Part shown: positions 62,407 to 64,000 of the stretch, piece by piece | How positions within the stretch are numbered: the first letter of the stretch is position 1 | Layout of the letters: each line of letters starts with the position of its first letter | NCBI RefSeq assembly: GCF_001625305.1 | Contig: NW_017802491.1 | Span: 1,363,102 to 1,427,101, forward strand | DNA: 64,000 nucleotides | DNA from: Branchiostoma belcheri | Lineage: Eukaryota; Chordata; Leptocardii; Amphioxiformes; Branchiostomatidae | Reading direction: 5' to 3' | Position numbers and translations under genes: made by a program | Notes under the pieces: generated by a model | The model's database searches: none | What the model was told of the DNA's origin: nothing | Seen by the model: only the letters and a program-made list of their open reading frames with translations

Positions 62407-62828
62407 CTGGGAACACCTGGTCAAGGAACCTTTACTGGGTACAGGTGAACACAGGGTACTGAACAGAACAATACACACGGTCTTCTTACTGAGTACAACA
62501 CAAAATAGAAAAAAATCTTACTACCAGCCTTGACATTTGCCTAGGTTAAGACTTTTGGAAAATCACTATGGAAAGTGTAATTCTAAAGGAGAATAGAACT
62601 TGAAGAACCACATGTAGTAAGTACCTTTAAGATTTTTTACGAGACCTTATTATATAAAAGTATCATACTATAGAAGAGCATCTAGAAAAACTTGAAGAAC
62701 CACATATAGTGTCACAATAACAGAATGACGTCATCTTGTCTCACAGTGTTTATCTTTAATTAGAGATGCCACAACACCTGGTAGTGTGAGAGATTACAGG
62801 GGACTTGTACCTCTTAGTGTACAGCCAG
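62407..62828 (-). other. LLGL intron, upstream part
   Basis: This is the sequence upstream of the first LLGL exon seen here. That exon begins with one base of a split codon, so at least one earlier coding exon lies beyond the window. I see no exon between here and the right edge. Confidence 0.6.
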
Positions 62829-63752
62829 ATACTGTAAGTCTCTTTAGATTCGCGGGGCCTAAAGTTCGCGGTTTCGGGAAAATGGACAATCCGCGGTATT
62901 TTTAGATTCGCGATGTCTCCTTGGCTATTTTTCAAAGAAAAATTTGTAAAGTGTATATTTAAAATAATAAAAGTTCGTGTTCCGGCACTTATCTCCTAAA
63001 ACGCGGCGCAAAAATTTGTTTCGTGCACCGCGCGAGACTGCCGGCGGTATAGCTGACGATCGATCTGACGCACGTGTAAACAATTTTCTTTGTTCGGAAA
63101 TAAGCGCTAAAATGCTATTTTCCACGACTACACATCGATACTCTAGTGAAGAAATGCATAATCGAAAGAATATATATATTACTAAGCAAATTTCTGCCGT
63201 CTTCGGCGAGATTTTGAACCCGGAAGTATGCAAAGGTCGCCTTCGGTTTTGTAGGCCCACGGTGAGCGTTTCTATCCAGCAAAACAAGAAGAAGAAAAAA
63301 CGCCCGCAAAGCAGGGCGCAAAAGATAACCAACTAACATTTCCCAGGTACCAGCCGTTATATTTTTCATAAAAATACTTGTAGATATGCCCGATGTTCCC
63401 GCAATTTTCAAGCGCCCGGGCGCGCATGGCCGGCGCTCTGCACGCATAGATTTTTTCGGCGGTACACGGTTGACACGGCCAGTGCCGCAGTATCGCGATT
63501 CGGTGTCTCATAATATTATATTTTTTTGACATCAGTATAAAAATTTGGTACTCAACATTTGCTAAGAATAAAGTTGATTTGCAGTGATTTGTGAATCGCG
63601 TGTGTTTGTGTTTCGCTTACCGTGGTGAATGCATGTGGGGAGGGGGCGCACTTACGCAAAACATATTCGCGGGGAAATAGATTCGCGGTACAAAGGTCCC
63701 CGCGAATGCCGCGAATCTAAATATACCGCGGAAATTTGTAGACTTACAGTAT
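62829..63752. mobile_element. TA-flanked non-autonomous DNA element with CGCGAATCTAAA subterminal repeats
   Basis: The ends read ATACTGTAAGTCT and AGACTTACAGTAT, a 13-bp inverted repeat in which the TA dinucleotides may be the target duplication. Inside each end, TTTAGATTCGCGG and its complement recur several times, with further CCGCGG/CGCGAA words. The 924-bp unit is far richer in CpG than its surroundings. No transposase motif is visible in the short internal frames (the longest is about 135 aa). Length and structure fit a MITE-like, probably Tc1/mariner-related element, but the family is not proven. Confidence 0.75.
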
Positions 63753-64000
63753 CATGCAGGGATAGCATGGATCTCATGGCAGCAGTCAACTCTGCCCTTC
63801 TGCATGGAACTGTCAGGATGATGTGGATAAAGCCATGTTTTCATTCACAGGATTCCCTCCTATTGTGACTATAAGCCTTTTGACTGATGTGTTTACTGGA
63901 ACACCTGCAGGTACATTACGTGGATGGAATGTAACATTTCAGTCTGGGAGTCAGACATGGAAGAGAACCTAGTGTTAGGGAAATCCTCCAGCAAAAGCCT
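63753..64000. other. Edge of window, nothing recognised
   Basis: Short AT-balanced sequence with no exon or repeat that I can support. It probably continues the LLGL intron. Confidence 0.5.

Noticed and set aside
62925-63336. Overlapping frames of 119-135 aa on both strands within the CpG-rich element
   Set aside because: No transposase motif (DDE/D spacing, zinc finger) is visible, and lack of stops is expected in CpG-rich sequence.

Overview
The window is animal genomic DNA with long introns, GT-AG splice sites and many small interspersed repeats. The gene set (ECSIT, LLGL, QRICH2, a USP36-like gene, a TNF ligand and a GPR139/142-like receptor), the frequent TACATGTA-type words, the CR1-like LINE tail and heavy allelic duplication next to N-gaps all suggest a highly heterozygous invertebrate deuterostome. 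An amphioxus (Branchiostoma) is my best guess. Genes were assembled by hand from splice sites, matching reading phase and remembered family features, because open reading frames alone show only fragments.

Layout. (1) 0-3 kb, plus strand: a 5'-truncated LINE reverse transcriptase fragment, then the last exons of a USP36/USP42-like deubiquitinase, with one exon duplicated beside an N-gap. (2) 5.2-10.4 kb, minus strand: a six-exon TNF-superfamily ligand of 301 aa, whose introns hold several foldback and tandem repeats. (3) 13.1-18.6 kb, minus strand: ECSIT, five coding exons, 406 aa. Its last intron contains an intronless GPR139/142-like receptor on the opposite strand (14.3-15.6 kb). (4) 18.6-19.5 kb: a probable bidirectional promoter between ECSIT and QRICH2. 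(5) 19.5-42.7 kb, plus strand: a QRICH2-like gene reconstructed as 25 coding exons (about 1275 aa) with an 8 kb first intron. (6) 43.0-62.4 kb, minus strand and beyond the window: the polarity gene LLGL (lethal giant larvae), lacking only its N-terminal exon(s). Its 3' exons are present twice, flanking a second N-gap, and one of the two copies carries a polymorphic MITE. (7) 62.8-63.8 kb: a TA-flanked non-autonomous DNA element.

How they relate. QRICH2 and LLGL lie tail to tail, with polyadenylation signals about 330 bp apart. ECSIT and QRICH2 lie head to head. ECSIT (Toll/NF-kB signalling and mitochondrial complex I assembly) sits beside a TNF ligand, which is suggestive but not proof of a shared immune role. 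From memory, USP36, GPR142, QRICH2 and LLGL2 all map to human 17q25, so this window may preserve an old deuterostome linkage. I found no tRNA, rRNA, CRISPR or prokaryotic feature.
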